Positions 51,366 to 60,883 of a DNA stretch of 64,000 bases are shown one piece after another. This DNA comes from an uncultured Sinobacteraceae bacterium (GTDB lineage: Bacteria; Pseudomonadota; Gammaproteobacteria; Nevskiales; Nevskiaceae). Made by a program: the position numbers and the translations under genes. The first letter of the stretch is position 1, and each line of letters begins with the position of its first letter. The stretch lies in assembly GCA_903822975.1 (NCBI GenBank), contig CAIJRD010000020.1:1-64000 (forward strand). The letters run 5' to 3'. Under the pieces are notes generated by a model. That model worked only from the letters and a program-made list of their open reading frames with translations, was not told the DNA's origin and searched no databases.

Positions 51366-52448
51366 ATGCGCAAGATCGTGCATGTCGACATGGATGCCTT
51401 CTACGCCTCGGTGGAGCAGCGCGACGATCCGCGCCTGCGCGGCCAGCCGGTAGTGGTGGCCTGGCGTGGTGCGCGCTCGGTGGTTTGTGCAGCCTCGTAC
51501 GAGGCGCGCCGCTTCGGCATCCGCTCGGCGATGCCGGCCTTGCGCGCCGAGCGTCTGTGTCCGGACGCGGTGTTCGTGCCGCCCGACTTCACGCGTTACC
51601 GCGCCGCATCGAAAGCGGTGCGCGAGATCCTGCTGCAGCACACCGATCTGGTCGAACCCTTGTCGCTCGACGAAGCCTTCCTCGACGTCAGCGAGAACAA
51701 GCTTGGCTTGCCGAGCGCGACCGCGGTCGCCAGCCAGATTCGCGACCAGATCCGCAGCGAGCTGAAGCTGACCGCATCGGCCGGCATCGCGCCGAACAAA
51801 TTCCTGGCGAAGATCGCCTCGGACTGGCGCAAGCCCGACGGCCAGTTCGTGATCCGCCCGGAGCAGGTCGACGCCTTCCTCGCGCCGCTGCCGGTGGAAC
51901 GAATCTCGGGTGTCGGCAAAGTCACTGCCGGACGTCTCAATGCGCTCGGCATTCACACCGTCGGCGAACTGCGCGGCTGGGAAGCGGAGGTGTTGGAAGA
52001 AGCGTTCGGGCGCTATGGTCGACGCCTGTACGAACTTGCGCGCGGCATCGACCTGCGTCCGGTCACGCCGGATCAGCCGACCCAATCGGTCTCCGCCGAA
52101 GATACTTTCGAGCAGGATCTACCCTTGGCCGAACTCGAACCGGCGATTCGTCGTCTCGCCGAAAAAACCTGGGCCGGTGCCGGCAAGACTGCGCGCATCG
52201 GCCGCACCGTTGTTTTGAAATTGAAGACCAGCGATTTCCGCATTCTCACGCGCAGCCACACGCCGCCGGTGCCGCCGAGTTCTGCAAATGAAATCGCCGA
52301 TATCGCGCTGGAATTGCGTACGCGCGTGCTGCTCGATGCCGACACGCGCTATCGGTTGGTCGGTGTCGGTCTGGGTAACTTCGAAGACGCAACGCCCGCA
52401 CCCGCGCAAAGCTCGCTGTTCGATCGACCGCTGCCGGCAGGTTCGTAA
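51366..52448 (+). CDS. dinB: DNA polymerase IV (Y-family)
   Basis: A 360-aa translesion polymerase. Motifs are HVDMDAFYASVEQRDDP (metal-binding Asp), CAASYEARRFGIRSAMP, PLSLDEAFLDV (Asp-Glu), GIAPNKFLAKIASDW and ISGVGKVTAGRLNALG (helix-hairpin-helix). A little-finger domain follows, ending in the beta-clamp-type QSSLFDRPL. It bypasses damaged template in the cytosol. Length is normal. No SOS box was recognised upstream; the 8-bp repeat array occupies part of the leader. Confidence 0.95.
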   Translation: MRKIVHVDMDAFYASVEQRDDPRLRGQPVVVAWRGARSVVCAASYEARRFGIRSAMPALRAERLCPDAVFVPPDFTRYRAASKAVREILLQHTDLVEPLSLDEAFLDVSENKLGLPSATAVASQIRDQIRSELKLTASAGIAPNKFLAKIASDWRKPDGQFVIRPEQVDAFLAPLPVERISGVGKVTAGRLNALGIHTVGELRGWEAEVLEEAFGRYGRRLYELARGIDLRPVTPDQPTQSVSAEDTFEQDLPLAELEPAIRRLAEKTWAGAGKTARIGRTVVLKLKTSDFRILTRSHTPPVPPSSANEIADIALELRTRVLLDADTRYRLVGVGLGNFEDATPAPAQSSLFDRPLPAGS

Positions 52449-52583
52449 ACCGACCGTGGCCAGCAGGTGCATAAGATCGACGCGGGCGCGGCGCTACGAT
52501 CGGTAAACTTTCTGTAAGCGCGGGAACGGATCCTGCGCGCGCAGGCTCCAAGGCCGCGTTCTACATTCTTCGAGACCTCCTTC

Positions 52584-53579
52584 ATGGCGTCATCCAATCT
52601 GCCCGTCGCGCCTGCGGCGGACACCAAGCCCGCTGCAGTGGAGCCACCCGCCGCCGGGTCACCGCAGAAGCCGAAACCGGCCGGTCCCGTAGTCGGTTTG
52701 GCGCTCGGCAGCGGCTCGTCGCGCGGTTGGTCGCATATCGGCGTGATCATGGGGCTGGAGGAAATCGGCGTGCGGCCGAAGGTGGTCGCCGGCACGTCGA
52801 TCGGCGCGCTGGTGGGTGCGGTCTATGTGTCAGGCCAGCTGAAGGAGTTCGCCGACTGGGTGCGCAAGCTGAGCGTGCGCGACGTCGTTGGCCTGATGGA
52901 TTTCACCTTCTCCGGCGGTGTGGTCAAGGGCGAAAAGCTGTTCGGTTTCTTCCACGAGAACCATCGCAATCCAAACATCGAAGAACTCGAACAGCATTTC
53001 GTCAGCGTTGCCACCGAGATGAAGACCGGCCGCGAAATCTGGATCACGCGCGGACCGGTATTCGCCGCCGCGCGTGCATCCTGTGCGTTGCCGGGCGTGT
53101 TCACGCCGGTCAAACACGAGGATCGCTGGATGCTCGATGGCGGCCTGGTCAACCCAGTGCCGGTGTCGGCCTGCCGCGCCGCCGGAGCCGAAGTGGTGAT
53201 CGCGGTGAACCTCAATGCGCAGTTGGTGGGCTCGCATCTATCGACCGCGAGTCGCGAAGAAGTGCAGCGCGAGGGCGGCGCCGGTGCGCAGGCGATGACG
53301 GTCAAGGATCGCGGCTTCTGGCAGAAAGTGATGGCCTACTTCGAAAGTGGCGACGGCAAGGATCCCGGTTTTTTCGACGTCGTCGCCGCCAGCGTCAACA
53401 TCATGCAAGACCGCATCACCCGCAGCCGCATGGCCGGTGATCCGCCGGAACTGACGCTGTTGCCGCGACTGGAAGACTTTGCGCTAATGGATTTCCATCG
53501 CGCTGGTGAGGCGATCGACGAAGGTCGCAGGCTGGTCGAATTGCATGCGGCGGAGATTCGCGCCTGGGCGCACCTCTAG
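52584..53579 (+). CDS. Patatin-like phospholipase (RssA type)
   Basis: A 331-aa serine lipase-like protein. Oxyanion loop GLALGSGSSRGWSHIGV, nucleophile Ser72 in GTSIG and the dyad Asp185 in MLDGGLVNPVPV mark the patatin fold. The order resembles E. coli RssA. An Ala/Pro-rich N-terminal tail of ~35 residues precedes the domain, with no signal peptide. The physiological substrate is unknown. It converges with the small membrane-protein gene. Confidence 0.92.
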   Translation: MASSNLPVAPAADTKPAAVEPPAAGSPQKPKPAGPVVGLALGSGSSRGWSHIGVIMGLEEIGVRPKVVAGTSIGALVGAVYVSGQLKEFADWVRKLSVRDVVGLMDFTFSGGVVKGEKLFGFFHENHRNPNIEELEQHFVSVATEMKTGREIWITRGPVFAAARASCALPGVFTPVKHEDRWMLDGGLVNPVPVSACRAAGAEVVIAVNLNAQLVGSHLSTASREEVQREGGAGAQAMTVKDRGFWQKVMAYFESGDGKDPGFFDVVAASVNIMQDRITRSRMAGDPPELTLLPRLEDFALMDFHRAGEAIDEGRRLVELHAAEIRAWAHL

Positions 53580-53638
53580 CGTCGATTAGCGTCGATCGCT
53601 CGACTCGCCGCCGTTGGCGCGATTGCGTCGGTTGCGAA

Positions 53639-54094
53639 TCAGCCTGTCTGCGCGAGCGAAGTGGACGTCGAATGCGCATCGCCACCGCGAGCACGCCAGC
53701 GCCTGATCAGGCGCGCAAACAGCCAGGCGATGCAGGCGGGCAGCAGCAGTACCAGCAGGGCGTCCTTGGCGATCATCCACTGCATCAGTCCGGTAAACGT
53801 GTGCGTCAGTAACAGGCGCAGCATGTTGGCGGCCGGCAATAGTCCCGGCAACAAACCGAAGCGGAACGGCGCAGGTGCGAAACGCAGCGCGATGCCGGCA
53901 CCGACTGGCAGCGCCAACGTGAGCACGGCCAGCAGATACGGAATGCTCAGGCGCAGGTACAACAGCGGACCGGTATGGCCGGCGAACGGCAGCCAGGGGA
54001 AGGCGATGCGATTCCACCAGGACAGTAGTACGGGCAGTGCGAATACATACAGCGCGGTCAGCGCCAGCAGCAGAATCGAAATGGCTTTTTGCAT
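53639..54094 (-). CDS. Hypothetical four-TM membrane protein
   Basis: A 151-aa protein with four hydrophobic segments: about residues 5-25, 45-66, 80-96 and 107-128 (MIAKDALLVLLLPACIAWLF). It ends in an Arg-rich tail plus DAHSTSTSLAQTG. I do not recognise the family. An overlapping frame is longer at one end but is Arg-rich and unlike a protein. It is 22 bp downstream of the AraC gene and co-oriented, so they could share a transcript. Confidence 0.65.
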   Translation of the reverse strand: MQKAISILLLALTALYVFALPVLLSWWNRIAFPWLPFAGHTGPLLYLRLSIPYLLAVLTLALPVGAGIALRFAPAPFRFGLLPGLLPAANMLRLLLTHTFTGLMQWMIAKDALLVLLLPACIAWLFARLIRRWRARGGDAHSTSTSLAQTG

Positions 54095-54116
54095 GATTGA
54101 ACGCTCCTGCCGCGCA

Positions 54117-55205
54117 TTATCCCTCGGTTGAGACGCGCGCGGCCTGTTCGGTCACGTAGCGACTCGGCGCCGACCCCGTCCAGCGACGGAATGCATGAGT
54201 GAAGCTGCTGGTATCGGCGAAGCCGAGCAGGTAGCCGAGTTCACTGATGCTGTAGCGCGCATCGCGCAGATAGGACAGTGCGAGGTCTCGTCGGGTCTCG
54301 TCGAGCAGCTGCTTGTAGCTTCTGCCTTCCTCGGCCAATTTGCGCTGCAGGCTGCGCGAGCTGAGTAGCAACGACTTCGCAACCTGCTCCTGCGAAGGCA
54401 CGCCGGATGGCAGCGCTTCCACCAGCAGCGCATGCACGCGCGTGCTCAGACGCGATTGCTCGAAGCGCGCCAGGTAGGCTGCCGAGATCGCATCGTTGTG
54501 GCGTGCCAGCTCGGGGTTGGCGCCTTCCAGCGGCTGTTCGAAATCGGCGCGATCGAAATCGATCGCGTTGAGTGGCGCATCGAATTCAACCGGCGCGCGA
54601 AACGCCCGCTCGTAGACGCCGGTATCCACCGGTGCCGTGCGACGCAGTTGCACCAGACGCGGTGCATAGTCGCGACGGTAGAGTCCGCGGCACATGCGGA
54701 TCACCACGCTGCAGAACGCATCGACGGCTTCATCGGGCGGTGCAGCCGCGCCACGCGGCGTGTCGACAATGAAGCGATAGCGCGCGCCGTCTTCGACGAA
54801 GCGAAGATCCGCCACCTCGGTGACGACGCGGAAATAGCGCAGCAGTCGCTCGAAGGCTTCCTTCAGATCGGTACTCGCGCTGAGCGAATAGCCCAGCGCG
54901 TGAAAACTGGTCTGACCGGCGTGACGTGCAGCTTCCAGCCCGAACGCCGGGTTGCCGGTGGCAGCCACCGCAAGCCGCCACAGCGTTTGCGTCGCGGCGG
55001 CCGGAAAGCGTGCTTGCGGATCGCTCAGCGCGGCGATGTCGAGACCGGCGGCTTCGAACAGCGCACGGCTGTCGACGCCGGCGGCTTCGAGCGCCTTGCG
55101 GATCGCGCGGGTCCAACTGGTCAGCGTCGTGGCGGTGGACCGCAAGCGAACTCCATTCGAGACGTTATTTCGCGTCCGCCTGCGATTGGCGCAGGCCGAC
55201 AACAA
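54117..55205 (-). CDS. AraC-family transcriptional regulator
   Basis: A protein of up to 362 aa with an N-terminal 'arabinose-binding domain of AraC-type' ligand region (for example HAGQTSFHALGYSLSASTDL and RLLRYFRVVTEVADLRF). A C-terminal double HTH follows (VAKSLLLSSRSLQRKLAEEG, ISELGYLLGFADTSSFTHAF). This architecture is typical of OruR/MmsR-like activators placed beside a target gene. The N-terminal ~25 residues look non-homologous, so the true start may lie downstream at a non-ATG codon. It is divergent from the fatty-acid desaturase gene with 82 bp between, its probable target. Confidence 0.88.
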   Translation of the reverse strand: MLSACANRRRTRNNVSNGVRLRSTATTLTSWTRAIRKALEAAGVDSRALFEAAGLDIAALSDPQARFPAAATQTLWRLAVAATGNPAFGLEAARHAGQTSFHALGYSLSASTDLKEAFERLLRYFRVVTEVADLRFVEDGARYRFIVDTPRGAAAPPDEAVDAFCSVVIRMCRGLYRRDYAPRLVQLRRTAPVDTGVYERAFRAPVEFDAPLNAIDFDRADFEQPLEGANPELARHNDAISAAYLARFEQSRLSTRVHALLVEALPSGVPSQEQVAKSLLLSSRSLQRKLAEEGRSYKQLLDETRRDLALSYLRDARYSISELGYLLGFADTSSFTHAFRRWTGSAPSRYVTEQAARVSTEG

Positions 55206-55287
55206 CTTGGCGGCTTCGAACAGGCGGCCAATGCCGTCGACTCCTACAGTGGCGACATCCTAAAACACTGATGCCCGAGTCCGCACG

Positions 55288-56325
55288 ATGAACGCTGCCG
55301 TACCACCCCGCATGCTGTTGACCGACGACCAGAAGGCTGCACAGATCCGCATCGTCGTTACTGAAGCCGGACAAAGACTGCGCGAGCGGTATCCGCTGCT
55401 GAAACATCAGAACGCGATCGGCGCAGCCATTCTTGTGCTGTCGCTGGCGGGCATGATCGGTTGTGCAAGCTTGTACGCCCTCGGTCATCTGTCCGCATGG
55501 GCCTGCATTCCGCTGGTGGCGATCTTCGCGTCGTTCACCCACGAACTCGAACACGACCTGATCCACTGGATGTACTTCCGCAAGCGCCCGGCGCTGCATC
55601 ACCTGATGATGGCGCTGGTCTGGCTGGCGCGCCCGAGCACGGTGAACCCCTGGATTCGGCGTCACCTGCATTTCGCGCACCACAAGTTTTCCGGCAGCGA
55701 GCGCGATCTCGAAGAACGTGGCATCACCAACGGCGACCGCTGGGGGCTGCGCCGCCTGATCATGGTGGGGGACAACGTGCAGTCGGTGCTGCTGCGGCTC
55801 ACGCGCGCACCGCGTGGTCGTCGCCTGAAGCTGCTGGCGCGTGCGGCAGCGGCCTATTTCCCGCTGGGCTGGCTGCATTGGGGAACTTGGTACGCATTTC
55901 TTGGATTCCATGCCGCCAACGGCGTCGCACACCTTTTGGGCCATGCGATCGTCTGGCCGGCTGGCGTGCTGAGCGTGATGCCGGCGATCAACTTCTTCAC
56001 CGTGGTGCTGGTCGCGCCGAACGTGCTGCGGACCTTCTGCCTGCACTTCGTCAGCTCCAACATGCATTACTACGGCGATGTGGAGCCGGACAATGTCATC
56101 CAGCAAACGCAGGTGTTGAATCCGGCGTGGATGCTGCCGCTGCAGCTGTTCTGCTTCAACTTCGGCGCAACCCACGCGATCCATCACTTCGTCGTCAAAG
56201 AGCCGTTCTACATCCGCCAGATGACTGCGCCGGCGGCACATCGCGTGATGCGGCAGATGGGCGTTCGTTTCAACGACACCGGCACGTTCCGTCGGGCGAA
56301 TCGCTGGAATCGTGCGGCGGCTTAA
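55288..56325 (+). CDS. Membrane fatty-acid desaturase-like enzyme
   Basis: A 345-aa di-iron membrane enzyme. The three histidine boxes are HELEHD (85-90), HLHFAHH (126-132) and HAIHH (296-300), with an additional HYYGD (260-264). Hydrophobic segments lie around 45-80, 195-225 and 228-245. The fold fits the fatty acid desaturase/hydroxylase superfamily; chain length and position of action cannot be told. It is divergent from an AraC regulator that probably controls it. The HELEHD box departs from the commoner HxxxH of acyl-lipid desaturases but keeps three acidic/His ligands. Confidence 0.85.
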   Translation: MNAAVPPRMLLTDDQKAAQIRIVVTEAGQRLRERYPLLKHQNAIGAAILVLSLAGMIGCASLYALGHLSAWACIPLVAIFASFTHELEHDLIHWMYFRKRPALHHLMMALVWLARPSTVNPWIRRHLHFAHHKFSGSERDLEERGITNGDRWGLRRLIMVGDNVQSVLLRLTRAPRGRRLKLLARAAAAYFPLGWLHWGTWYAFLGFHAANGVAHLLGHAIVWPAGVLSVMPAINFFTVVLVAPNVLRTFCLHFVSSNMHYYGDVEPDNVIQQTQVLNPAWMLPLQLFCFNFGATHAIHHFVVKEPFYIRQMTAPAAHRVMRQMGVRFNDTGTFRRANRWNRAAA

Positions 56326-56501
56326 TCCTTTCGGCTAGCGGATGGCCTGTCACTTCGGCCGCTGTAAGCGGCTCGATTGAACGAGGTTCGGATCTAGGTC
56401 TGGAAGTGAAAAATCTTCTTCCGAAAGTCGAAGACGTTTAAGCCAGCGATTCGAAATCTGAGCAACTTCTGAGCGGGACTGGCCGCGCCCGCGTGCAGCA
56501 G

Positions 56502-56534
56502 CCTCGTGCAGCCGCTTCTGCGGACTGCACGAGG
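56502..56534. terminator. Strong hairpin between convergent genes
   Basis: CCTCGTGCAG (56502-56511) pairs with CTGCACGAGG (56525-56534), with an inner CCGC-TTCT-GCGG stem. It lies between the desaturase (+) and the GST gene (-), so it can act in both directions. No T-run is present. A smaller dyad, GCCGCT-GTA-AGCGGC, lies at about 56358-56372. Confidence 0.55.
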
Positions 56535-56557
56535 GGACGCACTAAATTACGAGTTGG

Positions 56558-57232
56558 CTAGGTGCCCAGCAGCTTGTATTCGCCGCCTTTCTTGAGTGCG
56601 GCTTGATAAGCCGGTCGCGCATGGATGCGTGCGAGAAAGGCGGTCAGTTTCGGGTACTGCTGATCGAGCCCGCCACGCGCCGTGGCAGCCTCCAACGGAA
56701 AACTCAGCTGCACGTCGGCGGCGGTGAATTCCGGTCCGGCGAACCAGGTGCTCTTCGCCAGTTCAGCTTCCATGAAGCCGAGGTGCAGCTTCAGCTGCGG
56801 GTCGATGAACGTGCTCTGAACCTTGCTGGCGATCCCGCGCGCGATCGGTCGCACGAAGAACGGCATCGGCTGCGTCGGGATGAAACCGAAAATCAGCTTG
56901 AGCAACAAGGGCAACATGGCCGAGCCTTCGGCGTAGTGCAGCCAGTAGGTGTAGCGCAGGCGCTCCGGTGTGCCGGCGGCCGGAATCAAGCGGCCATTGC
57001 CGTAGCGTTCGACCAGATATTCGACGATCGCGCCGGACTCGGCGACGGTGTTGGCCCCGTCGGTGATGACCGGCGACTTGCCCAAGGGGTGCACCGCGAG
57101 CAATTCCGGCGGCGCCAGCATGGTCTTGGCGTCGCGCTGGTAATACTTGATCTCATACGGCACGCCGAGTTCTTCGAGCAGCCACAGCACACGTTGCGAG
57201 CGGGAATTGTTCAGATGGTGAACGGTAACCAT
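56558..57232 (-). CDS. Glutathione S-transferase family protein
   Basis: A 224-aa GST. The N-terminal thioredoxin-fold domain has HHLNNSRSQRVLWLLEELGV (Ser for glutathione activation), GKSPVITDG (cis-Pro) and VAESGAIVEYLVERYG. The helical domain follows (AEGSAMLPLLLKLIFGF). ATG 57232 begins the homology and has AAGGA upstream. The substrate is unknown. It converges with the desaturase gene. Nothing is recognised in 57233-57481. Confidence 0.92.
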   Translation of the reverse strand: MVTVHHLNNSRSQRVLWLLEELGVPYEIKYYQRDAKTMLAPPELLAVHPLGKSPVITDGANTVAESGAIVEYLVERYGNGRLIPAAGTPERLRYTYWLHYAEGSAMLPLLLKLIFGFIPTQPMPFFVRPIARGIASKVQSTFIDPQLKLHLGFMEAELAKSTWFAGPEFTAADVQLSFPLEAATARGGLDQQYPKLTAFLARIHARPAYQAALKKGGEYKLLGT

Positions 57233-57481
57233 GGTGCGATCCTTGGACGGTAATCGGGTGGGGCACCTTTCCGTATTCACGGCGGCGCGTCAATGCGCAG
57301 CGCCCGGTTTGCGCTGCGCAAGGGTCCGGCGCGAGGGTAAAAAAACTGGACCACGGCTGCCGATCGATGCGGAGACTTCGGGCGATCCGCTTCCAGCTTC
57401 CCGCTTCAGGCTGCGCGCGCAGCGCCGCTGGAGCGCTGCGCGACGAATATCCTTAAAACAGCCAATCGATCCTGCAAACGA

Positions 57482-57820
57482 TCAGGCAATCAAAAAACTG
57501 TCCCGCGATTGTCCGGCTTCCTCTGCGTGCCGCACCCATAAGGGCGAACGGCCGCGACCGGTCCAGGTTTGACCGGTCTGCGGGTCCCGGTATTTTGCCG
57601 CAACGACTTTTCGGCTTTTCTTCGCGGTTTCGACGGCGGTGCTGCCGCCGAATTTAAGATCGCTTGGGCGCAACTTATAGGCGGCTATTTTCTCGTTGAT
57701 TTCGGCGATAACCTGATTGAGTTCCTTTTTGCGAATTTCCTCGGCTTTTTTCTGCAGGCTCTCGATCTGCTGAACCAACTCTTTATAACTGGCCACTTTC
57801 GCTCCCATGGTTTTGATCAT
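57482..57820 (-). CDS. H-NS histone-like DNA-binding protein
   Basis: A 112-aa nucleoid protein if started at ATG 57820; ATG 57808 and GTG 57832 are alternatives. The N-terminal coiled-coil oligomerisation segment is SYKELVQQIESLQKKAEEIR. The C-terminal AT-hook-like domain is YRDPQTGQTWTGRGRSPLWV, the diagnostic H-NS DNA-binding loop. Such proteins silence AT-rich, often acquired DNA, and the window contains candidates (the ars insert, the TA unit). Its upstream region is AT-rich, so autoregulation is plausible. Confidence 0.9.
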   Translation of the reverse strand: MIKTMGAKVASYKELVQQIESLQKKAEEIRKKELNQVIAEINEKIAAYKLRPSDLKFGGSTAVETAKKSRKVVAAKYRDPQTGQTWTGRGRSPLWVRHAEEAGQSRDSFLIA

Positions 57821-57832
57821 TACCGGAATCAC

Positions 57833-58062
57833 TCAAACCAGCCGCCGACAATCTTAATTCGCATTAATCAAACGCTTATTTGGACTAATGGTTAATTGCC
57901 CATATTAGAGTCGATTTCGCCGCGGACACAAGATAATAAATAGGGCGCCGAAGTTAACTCGCGTGGCTTAAATAAACCGACCCGGCAGGTAATCGACTGA
58001 GTTCGTCGAATCCGTTAGAAATCGACGCGTCGGAGCGAGGCTGGCCGTTAAACTAATCGCCC
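57833..58062. promoter_or_regulatory. AT-rich divergent region between the H-NS-like gene and miaA
   Basis: 230 bp that are markedly AT-richer than the surroundings, with TTAATTCGCATTAATCAAA and AGATAATAAATAG. No gene is seen. It is a probable regulatory region for both genes and a likely binding site for the H-NS-like protein itself. Confidence 0.5.
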
Positions 58063-59034
58063 GTGAATTCCCCCGAGCAGAACTCTGTTCCGCCGCTGAT
58101 CATCCTCAGCGGACCCACCGCGACCGGTAAATCGGCGCTCGCGCTGGCCCTGTGTGCGTCGATGACCCAGAGCCGTTGGAGCGGGGCCGAAATCGTCACG
58201 GTCGATTCGGCGCAGATTTACCGCGGCATGGATATCGGCACCGCGAAACCCGATGCGGCCGCACGCGTGCAGGTGCCGCATCACCTGCTCGATATTCTCG
58301 ATCCCGCCGAGGCGTATTCGGCGGCGCGATTCGCCAGCGACGCGCTGACGACCATTGCAGAAATCCGCAGTCGCAATCGCGTGCCGGTGCTGGTCGGTGG
58401 CACCCTGCTGTATGTGAGGGCCCTGCTCGAAGGCCTCAGCGACCTGCCCGCCGCCAACGCCGAATTCCGCGAACAACTCGAAGCGGAGGGTGCCGAATTG
58501 GGCTGGGGCGCCTTGCACGCGCGCTTGGCGCGCATCGATCCGCGCAGCGCGGCGCGTCTGCATCCGAACGATGTCCAGCGCGTGCAGCGCGCGCTCGAAA
58601 TCGCCCACTTTGCCGGTGCGCCAGCGAGCGATCGTCAGGGGCGGGCGCAGCCACCGACGTTGCCGGGGGTCGTTGCGCGCATCGCGCTGATGCCGCCGGA
58701 CCGAGTGGCACTGACGTTGCGTATTCAACAACGGCTGCACCAAATGATCGCTCGCGGGTTCGTTGAGGAAGTCGCTGCGCTGCGTTCGCGTGGCGATTTG
58801 CATCTTGGCTTGCCGGCCATGCGAGCGGTCGGCTATCGTCAGTTGTGGGGTCACTTGGAAGGGCAGTACGACCTGCAAGAAGCGGTTCGGCTGTCGGTCG
58901 TGGCCACCCGCCAATACGCCAAGCGGCAGATGACTTGGCTGCGCGGCGAGTCCGAAAAGTGGAGCTGGATAGATCCCGTGGAACCTAATGCGCTGGCGCG
59001 GGTCTTGAGTCTGTTACCCGAGGGTTCAAAGTGA
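58063..59034 (+). CDS. miaA: tRNA dimethylallyltransferase
   Basis: A 323-aa prenyltransferase that modifies A37 of tRNAs reading UNN codons. The P-loop [63 protein letters not shown] and [13 protein letters not shown] are all family marks, and [16 protein letters not shown] contacts tRNA. The start is GTG 58063. It heads the conserved miaA-hfq-hflX-hflK-hflC cluster, with hfq 74 bp downstream. Confidence 0.96.
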   Translation: MNSPEQNSVPPLIILSGPTATGKSALALALCASMTQSRWSGAEIVTVDSAQIYRGMDIGTAKPDAAARVQVPHHLLDILDPAEAYSAARFASDALTTIAEIRSRNRVPVLVGGTLLYVRALLEGLSDLPAANAEFREQLEAEGAELGWGALHARLARIDPRSAARLHPNDVQRVQRALEIAHFAGAPASDRQGRAQPPTLPGVVARIALMPPDRVALTLRIQQRLHQMIARGFVEEVAALRSRGDLHLGLPAMRAVGYRQLWGHLEGQYDLQEAVRLSVVATRQYAKRQMTWLRGESEKWSWIDPVEPNALARVLSLLPEGSK

Positions 59035-59108
59035 TGCGTGCTACACTTCAGTTGAATAAACGCCCGCCAAGAGCGGAGCCATCCAATAATTCCAATAAGG
59101 TAGTTGCC

Positions 59109-59375
59109 ATGTCTAAAGGCCAGACTCTGCAGGAGCCGTTTCTCAACGCCCTGCGCAAAGAGCGCATTCCCGTCTCCATCTACCTTGTCAATGGCATCAA
59201 GCTCCAAGGCCAAATCGAGTCGTTCGACCAGTTCGTCGTATTGCTGAAGAACACGGTCAGCCAGATGGTCTACAAACACGCGATTTCCACCATCGTGCCG
59301 GCTCGCGCCGTGCGCATGCAGGACGCCGATTCCGATGCCGATCCGGTTTCTGAGTCGGAGTCGGAAGGCGCCTGA
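59109..59375 (+). CDS. hfq: RNA chaperone Hfq
   Basis: An 88-aa Sm-like hexameric chaperone for small RNAs. Sm1 is [20 protein letters not shown] and [20 protein letters not shown]; Sm2 is the [12 protein letters not shown] segment with the conserved Lys-His pair. A short acidic tail ([17 protein letters not shown]) follows. ATG 59109 has AAGGT upstream; a longer frame overlaps miaA and is spurious. Confidence 0.97.
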   Translation: MSKGQTLQEPFLNALRKERIPVSIYLVNGIKLQGQIESFDQFVVLLKNTVSQMVYKHAISTIVPARAVRMQDADSDADPVSESESEGA

Positions 59376-59424
59376 TCGCCGCCGGAGTGATCGCCTTCAG
59401 GCACTGCGCGGTGGTTGAACCCGT

Positions 59425-60750
59425 TTGACTAATCTTTCCACGGTTGCAACCAAACCCGCTGCTGGCGTGCAGAAGGCGGTATTGGTACACCTCGAATTTC
59501 CCAATGTGGATTTCGAGGCGGACCGCCAAGAATTTATCGAACTCGCACGCTCTGCCGGCGCGGAAATCGTCAGCGTGATCGGTGGACGCCGCGACCGCCC
59601 GGATGCCGGGCTGTATGCCGGTTCCGGCAAGGTCGACGAAGTGGCCGCCGCAGTCCAGGCCGGCGGTGCCGATCTGGCGATCTTCAACCACGAACTGTCG
59701 CCGAGTCAGGAGCGCAATCTCGAAAAGCGCCTGCAATGCCGCGTGCTCAATCGCGCCGGCCTGATTCTGGACATCTTCGCGCGACGCGCGCGCTCGCACG
59801 AAGGCAAGCTGCAGGTTGAACTCGCGCAGCTGAACCACTTGTCGACGCGACTGGTGCGTGGCTGGACCCATCTTGAACGCCAGAAAGGCGGCATCGGCCT
59901 GCGCGGACCGGGTGAAACCCAGCTGGAAACTGACCGTCGATTGGTGCGCGGCCGAATCGCCACCGTCAAGCGGCACCTCGAAGAAGTGCGCGCGCGACGG
60001 GCGCAGAATCGCCAGGGCCGGGCGCGCAACGAAATTCCCACGGTCTCGCTGGTCGGCTACACCAACGCCGGCAAGTCGACCCTGTTCAACGCACTCACCG
60101 GCGACGACAGCTTTGCCTCCAACCAGCTGTTCGCAACGCTCGATACCACGGTGCGCCGCGTGCAGTTGCCGACCGGCGAAACCGCTGTGCTGGCCGATAC
60201 GGTCGGTTTCGTGCGCGACTTGCCGCATGAGCTGATCGCCGCCTTTCGCGCCACGCTGGAAGAATCGCGCGAGGCCAGTCTGCTGCTGCATGTGGTCGAT
60301 TCCGCCGATGCCGAGCGGGTCCAGCGGATGCACCAGGTCGATGCGGTGCTCACCGAGATCGGTGCCGACGAGGTGCCGCGCCTGCTCGTGTTCAACAAGA
60401 TCGATCTGCGCGAAGACGAGACGCCCAGAATCGAGCGTGACGAAGACGGCAGGCCGACGCGCGTATTCGTGTCCGCGCAAAGCGGGTCCGGTCTCGACTT
60501 GCTGCGCACGGCAGTCGCCGCCTGCCTGTATCCGGATCTGGTTGAAGAAGAAATGCGCTTGCCGCCGACCGCGTCCAAGCTGCGCGCGCAGCTGTTCGCG
60601 CTCAACGCGGTACGCGGCGAAACCCCGGAAGACGATGGTGGTTCGCGGCTGCGCGTGCGTTTGCCCTATTCGCGCCTCGCACGCCTCTGCCGCGAGGCCG
60701 GAATCGCGCCGCCGCCGCGCGCGGTTGCCGCAGACGCTGCCGCTTCCTAA
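59425..60750 (+). CDS. hflX: Ribosome-associated GTPase HflX
   Basis: A 441-aa GTPase that binds 50S subunits and rescues stalled ribosomes. The N-terminal HflX domain (YAGSGKVDEVAAAV, FNHELSPSQERNLEK, GGIGLRGPGETQLETDRR) precedes the G domain with GYTNAGKST (G1), ADTVGFVRDLPHELI (G3) and NKIDL (G4). The start appears to be TTG 59425. It follows hfq by 49 bp, as in E. coli. Confidence 0.95.
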   Translation: MTNLSTVATKPAAGVQKAVLVHLEFPNVDFEADRQEFIELARSAGAEIVSVIGGRRDRPDAGLYAGSGKVDEVAAAVQAGGADLAIFNHELSPSQERNLEKRLQCRVLNRAGLILDIFARRARSHEGKLQVELAQLNHLSTRLVRGWTHLERQKGGIGLRGPGETQLETDRRLVRGRIATVKRHLEEVRARRAQNRQGRARNEIPTVSLVGYTNAGKSTLFNALTGDDSFASNQLFATLDTTVRRVQLPTGETAVLADTVGFVRDLPHELIAAFRATLEESREASLLLHVVDSADAERVQRMHQVDAVLTEIGADEVPRLLVFNKIDLREDETPRIERDEDGRPTRVFVSAQSGSGLDLLRTAVAACLYPDLVEEEMRLPPTASKLRAQLFALNAVRGETPEDDGGSRLRVRLPYSRLARLCREAGIAPPPRAVAADAAAS

Positions 60751-60883
60751 AATCGCGCCCTCGACTTCGCGTTAACCAAACTTGCCGGCATGCCGAATCC
60801 TCTGTGCCGTTGCGTTCCGATGCCCCCTGCACCCGCGGCCTGCACCCTGCGCCTCGAAGCGGTATCCATGACTGGAGTGAAAG

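Noticed and set aside
53586-54017. Alternative - strand frame over the small membrane-protein gene
   Set aside because: The translation is Arg-rich and non-hydrophobic; the frame at 53639-54094 gives four clean membrane segments.
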